NCBI GenBank assembly: GCA_030609125.1
Contig: JAUWCW010000056.1
Span: 1-9,306, forward strand
Source of the DNA: Candidatus Rokuibacteriota bacterium
Lineage (GTDB): Bacteria; JAUVQV01
DNA length: 9,306 bases
Reading direction: 5' to 3'
In this document: positions 1 through 5,669 of the stretch, piece by piece
Position numbering within the stretch: the first letter of the stretch is position 1
Layout of the letters: each line of letters opens with the position of its first letter
Program-made: the position numbers and the translations under genes
The notes under the pieces: generated by a model
Told to the model about the DNA's origin: nothing
Databases searched by the model: none
What the model saw: the letters and a program-made list of their open reading frames with translations, nothing else

Positions 1-60
1 ATGCTCCCGCACGGGTTTCGGAATAACCACCTGGTATTTGCTTGAGATCGTCGTATGCAT
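1..60 (-). CDS. AbrB/MazE-type antitoxin or transition-state regulator (N-terminal fragment, cut by window edge)
   Basis: Read on the minus strand from the ATG at 60, the 20 visible codons give MHTTISSKYQVVIPKPVREH. This is the typical opening of an AbrB/SpoVT-like swapped-hairpin DNA-binding domain (pattern T-x-S-S-K-x-Q-V-V-I-P-x-x-V-R). Proteins of this kind are usually small autoregulating antitoxins (MazE/VapB class) or AbrB regulators. AGGAG at 71-67 lies 6 nt upstream of the chosen ATG; an adjacent ATG at 63-61 would leave only 3 nt, so the second one is preferred. A promoter and a palindrome lie just upstream (see those entries). A toxin gene, if there is one, would lie beyond the left edge and cannot be seen. 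The domain call is fairly sure; the antitoxin role is inference. Confidence 0.75.
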   Translation of the reverse strand, partial: MHTTISSKYQVVIPKPVREH

Positions 61-76
61 CATATTCTCCTTTTTA

Positions 77-88
77 GTTATCGATAAC
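77..88. promoter_or_regulatory. 12-bp perfect palindrome, possible autoregulatory operator
   Basis: GTTATCGATAAC is a perfect palindrome between the -10 element and the Shine-Dalgarno of the AbrB-type gene, over the expected transcription start. AbrB/MazE/VapB-type proteins commonly repress their own promoter by binding such symmetric sites. That this one is the operator is inferred from position only. Confidence 0.4.
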
Positions 89-91
89 ATA

Positions 92-120
92 ACGGTAGGT
101 TGTTGGCGGGTTCCTGTCAA
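92..120 (-). promoter_or_regulatory. Sigma-70-type promoter for the AbrB-type gene
   Basis: On the minus strand, TTGACA (120-115, perfect consensus) is followed after 17 bp by TACCGT (97-92, keeps T, A and final T). The predicted transcript starts near 85, inside the palindrome at 77-88, and leaves a leader of about 25 nt with a good Shine-Dalgarno. Confidence 0.5.
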
Positions 121-197
121 GGAATTACGCAGCGGGCTGCATAGAAGGCACTACTCCTGGTACAGCAGGGTACAGCGAGGCAAGCGGCGGAGCGAAA

Positions 198-1436
198 TCA
201 AATTTCCTCCGGATGCGGCAGGATTCTGCCTGAAGAAAGCACAATCCTGCCGGCGCCGATGAGCTTGCGAATCATGAGGTCCATTTCGGGAAGGGAGCAG
301 GACGACACTCTCGATAGCTCGCTGAGCAGTTCACCCGGAACAAGCCCCTCGACCAGCCGTTCGGGAGAGCGGTTGAGCACCTGGAAGACATGGTACTCCA
401 GATCCTTGAGCCTGGGATCCTCGCTGAAGAACATGCGTCTTCTGGTTACCCCGCTCAGCTGGGCCGACGCCTTGTTGATGAGGTTCGCCGCCATGGCGGG
501 GCTGTTATAGATGATGCGCGGTATCTGGCTGCTGTCGAACTCGAGGTAGCGGCAGTTGGTTGCGGCGATGCCGGTCATGGAGGGAGGCTCCTTTCCGCTC
601 AGCCAGGAGAGGCCCAGGACCGCTCCGCTGCCCAGGTTCCCGAGGACCTGCTTCCTCCCTCCCGCTCTGCGGGAAATCTCCACCGAACCGTCGATGAGAT
701 AGACTGCCTTGCTGATGCCGGCGTTCTCGAGAAAGAGGGCCTCGCCCTCGAAGGCCGTTTTCCCGAAGACCGCAAAGAGCCTGTCATCAACCGGCCGCAG
801 GGGAAGTCGGACCTCAGCCATTCCCTCCATGAGCAGGGCGTCCCAGGCATGACTGTCGACGACGTCAGGGAGATACTTCGATACGGATATGGAGTAGGGG
901 GTGACGGACTGCTGGAGGAGTTCGTGCCACCTGCGAAAGGCGTCGATCCCTGTCCACGACAGACCGTGATACTCAGTGAAATAGCAGGATGTGATGGCGC
1001 CGCCCTGCAGTTCCATGATGCCCTTGCCCTCGCTGGCGACACAGTCGACAAAGCCCGTGAGTCCTGACTCCTTCTGCTCCAGGATAACTTCGGCGATATC
1101 ACAGGAGTCGGGCCCGCCGGCACAGTGCCGGCGCCGATGACAGAGGCCTCTCAGACGCGCCGCCAGGGACGGGGGAAGTTCGAAAACATACATCTTCCCC
1201 TGCTTGATCTGACACTTCCCCCAGATCTCGCGGTATTTCCTGGTGGTCATGATACGCCGGCCGATCTGTTCGATGACTTTCAGGAACTCTCCGCGGGAGA
1301 CGATGACGAGATCCAGCGATTCCTGGAACTGGAGAACGATGTGCCCCGAGAAGGAGGAGGACCTGATCTCGTCGGTCATGACGGCGAGGTCGACTGCTTC
1401 GCCCTCATGCAACAGACGGCTTCCGGGAAAAATCAT
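198..1436 (-). CDS. Cyclic-nucleotide-binding-like domain protein with N-terminal duplicated module and cysteine cluster
   Basis: The protein has 412 residues. The frame is open back to 1538, but the ATG at 1436 is preferred because GGTGA lies 4 nt upstream and the earlier residues look non-coding. Residues about 219-328 resemble a CAP_ED (Crp-like) beta-roll, but the usual phosphate-binding cassette (G-E ... R-A/S) is not visible around 268-292, so cyclic nucleotide binding is doubtful. Residues about 5-55 and 113-175 look like two copies of a DUF4388/PATAN-like module; this is a weaker call. Between them lie C75, C99, C105 and C112, which could hold a metal or Fe-S centre. The C-terminal part (about 340-412) is helical and ends in a wing-like hairpin, possibly a winged helix. 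There are no membrane segments. It is divergent from the EF-G paralogue. A signalling or regulatory role is inferred; the ligand is unknown. Confidence 0.7.
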   Translation of the reverse strand: MIFPGSRLLHEGEAVDLAVMTDEIRSSSFSGHIVLQFQESLDLVIVSRGEFLKVIEQIGRRIMTTRKYREIWGKCQIKQGKMYVFELPPSLAARLRGLCHRRRHCAGGPDSCDIAEVILEQKESGLTGFVDCVASEGKGIMELQGGAITSCYFTEYHGLSWTGIDAFRRWHELLQQSVTPYSISVSKYLPDVVDSHAWDALLMEGMAEVRLPLRPVDDRLFAVFGKTAFEGEALFLENAGISKAVYLIDGSVEISRRAGGRKQVLGNLGSGAVLGLSWLSGKEPPSMTGIAATNCRYLEFDSSQIPRIIYNSPAMAANLINKASAQLSGVTRRRMFFSEDPRLKDLEYHVFQVLNRSPERLVEGLVPGELLSELSRVSSCSLPEMDLMIRKLIGAGRIVLSSGRILPHPEEI

Positions 1437-1471
1437 GATTTCACCGATGACGTAGAATCTATCCTGCCCAT

Positions 1472-1501
1472 ATCGTAAACAACTATGTATTGATAGCACA
1501 A
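1472..1501 (-). promoter_or_regulatory. Possible promoter for the cNMP-domain gene
   Basis: On the minus strand TTGTGC (1501-1496) is followed after 18 bp by TACGAT (1477-1472). The predicted start near 1465 would give a leader of about 30 nt ahead of the ATG at 1436. Both hexamers are only partial matches, so this is tentative. Confidence 0.3.
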
Positions 1502-1543
1502 ATGTCTTCGGTGTCCAAGAGAAGGTTGGAGAGAGCAAGGGTG

Positions 1544-1559
1544 AGGGCCCGGCGGCCCT
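1544..1559. repeat. Short inverted repeat abutting the EF-G paralogue promoter
   Basis: AGGGCC (1544-1549) and GGCCCT (1554-1559) form a perfect 6-bp inverted repeat with a 4-nt loop. Its right arm touches the -35 element. It could be an operator or a weak hairpin ending transcripts that enter the intergenic region; nothing in the sequence decides. Confidence 0.3.
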
Positions 1560-1587
1560 TGACGGGGAGGGGAGAGAATGCTATAGA
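1559..1587 (+). promoter_or_regulatory. Sigma-70-type promoter for the EF-G paralogue
   Basis: TTGACG (1559-1564), a 17-bp spacer and TATAGA (1582-1587) preceded by TGC (extended -10 type). Transcription would start near 1594, leaving a leader of about 100 nt. I see no strong structure in that leader. Confidence 0.55.
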
Positions 1588-1692
1588 AAATGCTTTGTTG
1601 CGGGCTGGACATGGCTTCTGAGAACTCCTTGCCGGATTGCTCTCGGGCGGAAAGATCCGGAGTAGAGGGCAGACGGTGAGAAAGGGGTACCA

Positions 1693-3780
1693 ATGAAAAA
1701 ATACTCTCTCGATGAAATTCGCAACGTCGGTATCATTGGAGGCGGCCGCGCCGGCAAGACGTCTCTGACGGAAGCGCTGGTCTACCTCAGCGGGGCCACC
1801 AAGAGCCTTGGGACCGTGGAGGAGGGGAACACCGTAACTGATTTCGATGCCGACGAAATCGAGCGGAAGAATTCCCATCACTCCGCCCTCGCATCCCTCG
1901 AGACCGGGCGGGGAAAGCTCAACCTGGTGGACACGCCGGGGACAGCGAGTTTCCTGAACGACACCCTGGCAGCGTGCCGGGTGGTGGACGGAGCGCTCAC
2001 TGTCGTCAGCGCGGTTGACGGCATCAAGTTCGAGACCGAGACCGTCTGGAAGCATGCCAGGGAAAACAGTCTGCCCACGGTCGTTGTCATCAGCGAAATG
2101 GACAAGGAGCGCGCCGATTTTCAGAAAGTTATGGACGATTTCGAATCCATCATAGGCGTCAAGCCCGTGCCGCTTCAGTGGCCCATGGGGAAGGAGAGCT
2201 CCTTCAGCGGAGTGGTGGACCTACTGGGAATGACAGCCCACACCTTCGCCGCCGACGGCAGCGGCAAGGAAAAGACCGTGGAGATACCGGAAGAACTGAA
2301 GGACGAGGTGCAGGCGGCGCGTGAATCGCTTGTCGAAAACGTCGCCGAGAGCGACGATGATCTGCTGGAAAAGTACCTCGAAGGCGAAGCACCGGGAGAC
2401 GAGGAGTTGCGCGCAGCGCTTCGCAAGGGGGTTCTCGAGGGGAAGATCGTCCCCGCGGTCTTCACCGTTTCAGTGAAGAACTGGGGCACGGCGTCCCTGA
2501 TGGACGTCATCTTCGACTACCTTCCCTCACCCGCCGATAGACCGGCGGTTACGGGAAGCCCCCAGGGCAGCGAAGAGGTGCAGGAGAGGGCAGCCAGCGA
2601 GAGCGCTCCGCTGTCGGCCCTCGTCTTCAAGACGGTGGTCGATCCCTACGCGGGAAAGATCTCTCTCTTTCGCGTTTTTTCCGGGAAGGTTCACGGGGAC
2701 CAGGTATTCAACGGCAGCAGGGGGACCAAGGAGCGGTTTGGGCAGCTCGCCCAGGTTCTGGGCAAGAACGTGAAGGCCGTGCCGGAGGTGACGGCCGGCG
2801 ATTTCGGCGCCATGACGAAACTCAAGGAAACGGCGACGGGCGATTCGATCTGCGACGAGAAGCAGACTTTTATCCTCCCCGACATCAACTTCCCCAAGCC
2901 TGTGATCTCGGTGGCGGTGGAGCCCAAGTCCAAGGGAGACGAGGACAAGCTTTCCACGGCCCTCTCGCGACTGAAGGATGCCGACACGGGCCTGAAAGTA
3001 AGCCTGGACCCCCAGACACAGGAGATGCTGATCTCCACCATGGGGCAGCAGCACATCGAGATCGTCGTCGGGCGCCTGAAGAAGATGGGGGTCGAAGTCA
3101 TCACCAAGGAGCCGAAGGTTCCCTACCGCGAAACGATCAGCAAGCCTTTCAAGTCCCAGTACAGGCACAAGAAACAGACCGGAGGGGCCGGACAGTTCGC
3201 GGAGGTTTACCTGCGTGTGGAGCCCCTGGAGCGGGGAGGGGGCTTCGAGTACGGCTGGGAGGTCTTCGGGGGTGCGATTTCCAAGGGGTTTCAGACCTCC
3301 ATTGAAAAGGGAATCCGGCAGGTTCTCAAAAAGGGCGTCATAGCCGGCTACCCTGTGGTCGACGTCAAGGCCGTGGTCTACGACGGCAAGCAACATCCCG
3401 TTGATTCCAAGGACATAGCCTTTCAGATCGCCGGGCGGGAAGCATTCAAGATGGCCGTAGAGGGGGCGGGTCCGAAGCTTCTCGAACCGATCATGGCCCT
3501 GGAGATCGTCGTTCCCGAAGATTGTGTCGGAGATGTGATGGGTGACCTCAATTCCCGCCGGGGACGCGTGGCGGGAGTTGACATCGCCGGCGGGCGCCAG
3601 ATCGTCAAGGCCAACGTCCCCCTCGCGGAAAGCCTGCGGTACGCCACGGAGCTGACGGCCATGACCGGGGGCCGCGGGCAGTTCACCATGGAACTGGCCC
3701 ACTATGATGAGGTGCCTGCCCAGGTGAGTGAGAAGATCATCGCTGCCTCCAGGCAGAAGGAAGAGGAGAAAAAAGCGTAG
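1693..3780 (+). CDS. Elongation factor G-like protein (EF-G2-type paralogue) with degenerate GTPase motifs
   Basis: At 695 residues this is the full EF-G length, with all five domains in order: G domain 1-285, II about 305-385, III about 397-473, IV about 476-600, V about 601-685. Canonical EF-G drives translocation of tRNA and mRNA on the ribosome using GTP. The P-loop is intact (G16-x4-G21-K22-T23), but other GTPase motifs are not. The G3 motif reads DTPGT (80-84) instead of DTPGH, losing the catalytic histidine. Switch I reads ERKNSHHS around 57-64 in place of the usual ERGITIT type. G4 reads SEMD (134-137) instead of NKxD, and G5 is weak (S260-V-K). Domain IV, which enters the decoding site, and domain V look well conserved. 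AAAGGGG just upstream serves as ribosome-binding site. It is probably not the housekeeping EF-G (no rpsL/rpsG/tuf neighbours). A ribosome-associated role with altered or absent GTP hydrolysis is inferred. Confidence 0.9.
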   Translation: MKKYSLDEIRNVGIIGGGRAGKTSLTEALVYLSGATKSLGTVEEGNTVTDFDADEIERKNSHHSALASLETGRGKLNLVDTPGTASFLNDTLAACRVVDGALTVVSAVDGIKFETETVWKHARENSLPTVVVISEMDKERADFQKVMDDFESIIGVKPVPLQWPMGKESSFSGVVDLLGMTAHTFAADGSGKEKTVEIPEELKDEVQAARESLVENVAESDDDLLEKYLEGEAPGDEELRAALRKGVLEGKIVPAVFTVSVKNWGTASLMDVIFDYLPSPADRPAVTGSPQGSEEVQERAASESAPLSALVFKTVVDPYAGKISLFRVFSGKVHGDQVFNGSRGTKERFGQLAQVLGKNVKAVPEVTAGDFGAMTKLKETATGDSICDEKQTFILPDINFPKPVISVAVEPKSKGDEDKLSTALSRLKDADTGLKVSLDPQTQEMLISTMGQQHIEIVVGRLKKMGVEVITKEPKVPYRETISKPFKSQYRHKKQTGGAGQFAEVYLRVEPLERGGGFEYGWEVFGGAISKGFQTSIEKGIRQVLKKGVIAGYPVVDVKAVVYDGKQHPVDSKDIAFQIAGREAFKMAVEGAGPKLLEPIMALEIVVPEDCVGDVMGDLNSRRGRVAGVDIAGGRQIVKANVPLAESLRYATELTAMTGGRGQFTMELAHYDEVPAQVSEKIIAASRQKEEEKKA

Positions 3781-3787
3781 TTTATCC

Positions 3788-3816
3788 TTGACTTTGTCGA
3801 TTTGCGCGTCTACACT
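3788..3816 (+). promoter_or_regulatory. Sigma-70-type promoter for ihfA
   Basis: TTGACT (3788-3793), a 17-bp spacer and TACACT (3811-3816). The start would fall near 3823, about 40 nt ahead of the ihfA ATG. It lies immediately after the EF-G paralogue stop, which suggests ihfA has its own promoter rather than depending on read-through. Confidence 0.6.
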
Positions 3817-3862
3817 GCCAACAAATATCCGGAGCAGATAGCCAGCGTTAGGAGGAAATCTC

Positions 3863-4141
3863 ATGACGAAAGCCGACATTGTGAACGCCCTTTACGAAAA
3901 GATCGGACTTTCAAAGAAAGAGACCTCCCACATAGTTGAGGTGGTCCTCGAAACCCTGAAGGAAAATCTGGAGAAGGGGCATAAGATAAAGCTGGCCGGA
4001 TTCGGAAATTTCGTTGTGCGGCAGAAAGTTGCGCGAAAAGGGCGGAATCCGAAGACCGGCGAGGAGATAGAAATCTCCCGGCGCCGGGTCGTCACCTTCA
4101 GGCCGAGCCAGATTCTCCGCAAGGCGGTCAACCAGCCGTAG
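3863..4141 (+). CDS. ihfA: Integration host factor subunit alpha
   Basis: The protein has 92 residues, the usual size for the HU/IHF family. IHF is a heterodimeric nucleoid protein that bends DNA sharply at specific sites and helps sigma-54 promoters, recombination and replication. The HU/IHF signature is clear: G-F-G-N-F at 46-50 and G-R-N-P-K-T-G at 60-66, where P63 is the residue that intercalates into DNA. The segment RRVVTFRPSQ (74-83) favours the alpha subunit over HU or IHF-beta. A near-perfect Shine-Dalgarno AGGAGG (3850-3855) sits 7 nt before the ATG. A MerR-type gene follows 52 nt later, an arrangement seen beside IHF-alpha genes in deltaproteobacteria as far as I recall. The beta partner is not in this window. 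Confidence 0.92.
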   Translation: MTKADIVNALYEKIGLSKKETSHIVEVVLETLKENLEKGHKIKLAGFGNFVVRQKVARKGRNPKTGEEIEISRRRVVTFRPSQILRKAVNQP

Positions 4142-4193
4142 AGGCGTATCGGGAGGAGCCCTCTGTTGCGAGGCCATTCCCTTCCGGAAGACC

Positions 4194-4547
4194 ATGGTTA
4201 AGATCCCCGACAAAATGTTCTTCAGAATCGGTGAAGTAGGCCGGATCACCGGCGTGAAGCCCTACGTGCTCCGCTACTGGGAATCCGAATTCAAGCTCCT
4301 CAAGCCGATCAAGAACAAGGCGGGGCAGAGGATCTACCGCCGCAGGGAAATAGAGACGGTTCTGGATATCAAGAACCTGTTGTACAAGAAGAAATTTACC
4401 ATCGCTGGCGCCAAGAAACACCTCTCGGAGGAAAGCCGGTCCCGGGGGGGGCAGCAGATGGAACTCGGTTTTGCCACATCTCATGTCAAGGAAGCGGTCG
4501 ACAGGATCCGTGAAGAGCTCGTCGCTTTGGAAAAGGCCCTGAGGTGA
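4194..4547 (+). CDS. MerR-family transcriptional regulator
   Basis: This is a 117-residue DNA-binding protein. The MerR winged-helix domain occupies about 9-78: F-R-I-G-E-V-x-x-I-T-G-V (10-21), then V-L-R-Y-W-E (25-30), and A-G-Q-R-I-Y-R-R (43-50) as the wing. The dimerisation helix (about 95-117) is short, and there is no ligand-binding domain and no cysteine metal site, so it belongs to the small effector-less MerR proteins rather than the metal sensors. It lies 52 nt downstream of ihfA on the same strand and is probably co-transcribed. The Shine-Dalgarno is poor (GGAAG only 3 nt from the ATG), while a good GGGAGGAG at 4151-4158 has no in-frame ATG, GTG or TTG at useful spacing, so the ATG at 4194 is kept. 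The regulatory targets are unknown. Confidence 0.85.
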   Translation: MVKIPDKMFFRIGEVGRITGVKPYVLRYWESEFKLLKPIKNKAGQRIYRRREIETVLDIKNLLYKKKFTIAGAKKHLSEESRSRGGQQMELGFATSHVKEAVDRIREELVALEKALR

Positions 4548-4596
4548 TCCGTCTTGCAGGCGGGGCGCGGTTTCTGAGCCGCGAAGGTTCGGTAAA

Positions 4597-4674
<78 letters not shown>

Positions 4675-4698
4675 TTTTTCCACCGTAAGCGGTCGTCG

Positions 4699-5352
4699 AT
4701 GACAGACTTCCATCTTGCCAGAAAAAGGATGGTCGAAACCCAGATCATCCGCCGCGGCATACGTGACCCTGCCGTTATCCGCGCCATGTCGTCGGTTCCC
4801 AGGCACCTGTTCGTGGAAGAGGCTTTCCAGGACCAGGCCTACGGGGACTTCCCGCTCCCCATCGGCAGCGGACAGACGATATCGCAGCCGTACATCGTCG
4901 CCCTCATGACGAGTTCTCTCAGGTTGACGGGAGTCGAGAGGGTACTCGAGATAGGGACCGGGTCGGGTTACCAGACGGCCGTTCTCGCCGAAATAGCGGA
5001 GAGGGTGGTCACGGTGGAGCGCATCAGCTCCCTGGTCAAAAAAACCCGCCGGCTCCTGGAGGAGCTCGGCTATCACAGAGTCGCCTGCCACCTTTCCGAC
5101 GGAACCCTGGGCTGGAAGGACTCCGCCCCCTACGATGCCATTCTTGTCACCGCCGGTTCCCCCGAGATCCCCGCGGAACTCGTGGAGCAGCTCGCAGACG
5201 GGGGAAGGCTCGTCATCCCCGTCGGCACCCGTCGCCACCAGGTGCTCAAACGGGTGACACGTGATGGGGACAGGAAGAACGTGGAGGACCTGGGAGGATG
5301 TGTCTTCGTGCCTCTTATCGGCCATTCAGGGTGGAAGGAGGAGGAGCTCTAA
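4699..5352 (+). CDS. pcm: Protein-L-isoaspartate O-methyltransferase
   Basis: The protein has 217 residues, normal for the family. It is a cytoplasmic repair enzyme that uses S-adenosylmethionine to methylate L-isoaspartyl residues in aged proteins, starting their return to aspartate. The family signature P-I-G-S-G-Q-T-I-S-Q-P (54-64) and the SAM-binding motif V-L-E-I-G-T-G-S-G-Y (82-91) are both intact, as is the acidic V-E-R at the end of strand 2 (106-108). The start is the first ATG after the tRNA; its Shine-Dalgarno is weak, but residues 11-40 already align with the conserved N-terminus, so little can be trimmed. In many proteobacteria pcm follows surE and precedes nlpD and rpoS; none of these is here. 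With only 25 nt between tRNA-Pro and the ATG, a shared transcript processed at the tRNA 3' end is likely. Confidence 0.95.
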   Translation: MTDFHLARKRMVETQIIRRGIRDPAVIRAMSSVPRHLFVEEAFQDQAYGDFPLPIGSGQTISQPYIVALMTSSLRLTGVERVLEIGTGSGYQTAVLAEIAERVVTVERISSLVKKTRRLLEELGYHRVACHLSDGTLGWKDSAPYDAILVTAGSPEIPAELVEQLADGGRLVIPVGTRRHQVLKRVTRDGDRKNVEDLGGCVFVPLIGHSGWKEEEL

Positions 5353-5376
5353 AAGCGGGGGAAGTGAAAGAAACGG

Positions 5377-5405
5377 TTGGCTCACCGCAAAAGTTTGCCT
5401 ATAAT
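5377..5405 (+). promoter_or_regulatory. Strong sigma-70-type promoter upstream of the HD-GYP gene
   Basis: TTGGCT (5377-5382), a 17-bp spacer and a perfect TATAAT (5400-5405). Transcription would start near 5411-5412, on the left arm of the long inverted repeat at 5410-5452, and run about 250 nt before the HD-GYP start. Its -10 is the best in the window. Confidence 0.55.
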
Positions 5406-5409
5406 TGCA

Positions 5410-5452
5410 CCGGGTTCGGAGGGGCGCTCGGGAGCGCGCGCTCCGAAGCCGG
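5410..5452 (+). repeat. Long imperfect inverted repeat at the predicted transcription start
   Basis: The arms 5410-5421 and 5441-5452 pair over 12 bp with one G/G mismatch. Inside, GCGCT (5424-5428) pairs with AGCGC (5433-5437). An alternative pairing is the perfect palindrome of 7 bp arms at 5431-5444. If transcribed from the promoter just upstream, the RNA would begin with this very stable hairpin. No T-run follows, so it is not a classic terminator. It could be an operator, an mRNA-protecting 5' hairpin or a regulatory leader. Confidence 0.55.
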
Positions 5453-5456
5453 AAAG

Positions 5457-5669
5457 GACAGGATTCTGTCACTCCTCACCGCCATCCTTTCACGCGAAGG
5501 GTACCAGGTCTTCCAGGCCCGAAGCGGGGAAACGTGCCTTGCCCTTGTCAGGCGGGAAGAGCCGGAAGTCGTCCTCATAGATTTTCACTCGCCGGACACG
5601 ACGCTTTACCAGGCCAAGAGGCAGGGGCGCAACCGGGTGCAGGCCTTCCAGCCGGCGGGGCAGCCATGA
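5457..5669 (+). pseudogene. Remnant of a receiver-GGDEF diguanylate cyclase, internally deleted but still in frame
   Basis: The reading frame contains the middle of a response-regulator receiver domain: a D-R-I-L-S-L-L helix, G-Y-Q-V-F-Q-A-R-S-G-E-T, then E-V-V-L-I-D, whose Asp (5580-5582) is where the phosphoacceptor should be. Directly after the next Asp (5595-5597) it changes to T-L-Y-Q-A-K-R-Q-G-R-N-R-V, the characteristic last helix of a GGDEF domain. Strands after beta-3 of the receiver and essentially the whole cyclase catalytic domain (GG[D/E]EF) are missing. The acidic pair of receiver beta-1 is missing as well. The frame is open further upstream, to 5298, but that part overlaps pcm, the promoter and the inverted repeat and shows no family likeness. 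The stop TGA overlaps the HD-GYP start as ATGA, a translational-coupling arrangement. It is probably inactive. A short functional leader peptide is the alternative. Confidence 0.65.

Noticed and set aside
161-178. Direct repeat GGTACAGC / GGTACAGC after the cNMP-domain gene
   Set aside because: Only two copies of 8 bp with no further context; likely chance.
198-1538. Longer 446-residue form of the cNMP-domain protein starting at 1538
   Set aside because: The extra 34 residues cover the likely promoter (1472-1501) and have no Shine-Dalgarno, whereas the ATG at 1436 does.
2527-3879. 450-codon minus-strand open frame opposite the EF-G paralogue
   Set aside because: It mirrors a clear EF-G coding frame in GC-rich DNA and has no recognisable domain.
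4566-4583. CGCGG...CCGCG hairpin before tRNA-Pro(GGG) as a terminator of the MerR-type gene
   Set aside because: The stem is only 5 bp with an 8-nt loop and no T-run follows.
5405-5665. N-terminal extension of the HD-GYP protein from the ATG at 5405
   Set aside because: It is arginine/proline-rich and out of frame with the recognisable receiver and GGDEF residues in the same DNA. The ATG at 5666 gives a normal N-terminus just before TM1.
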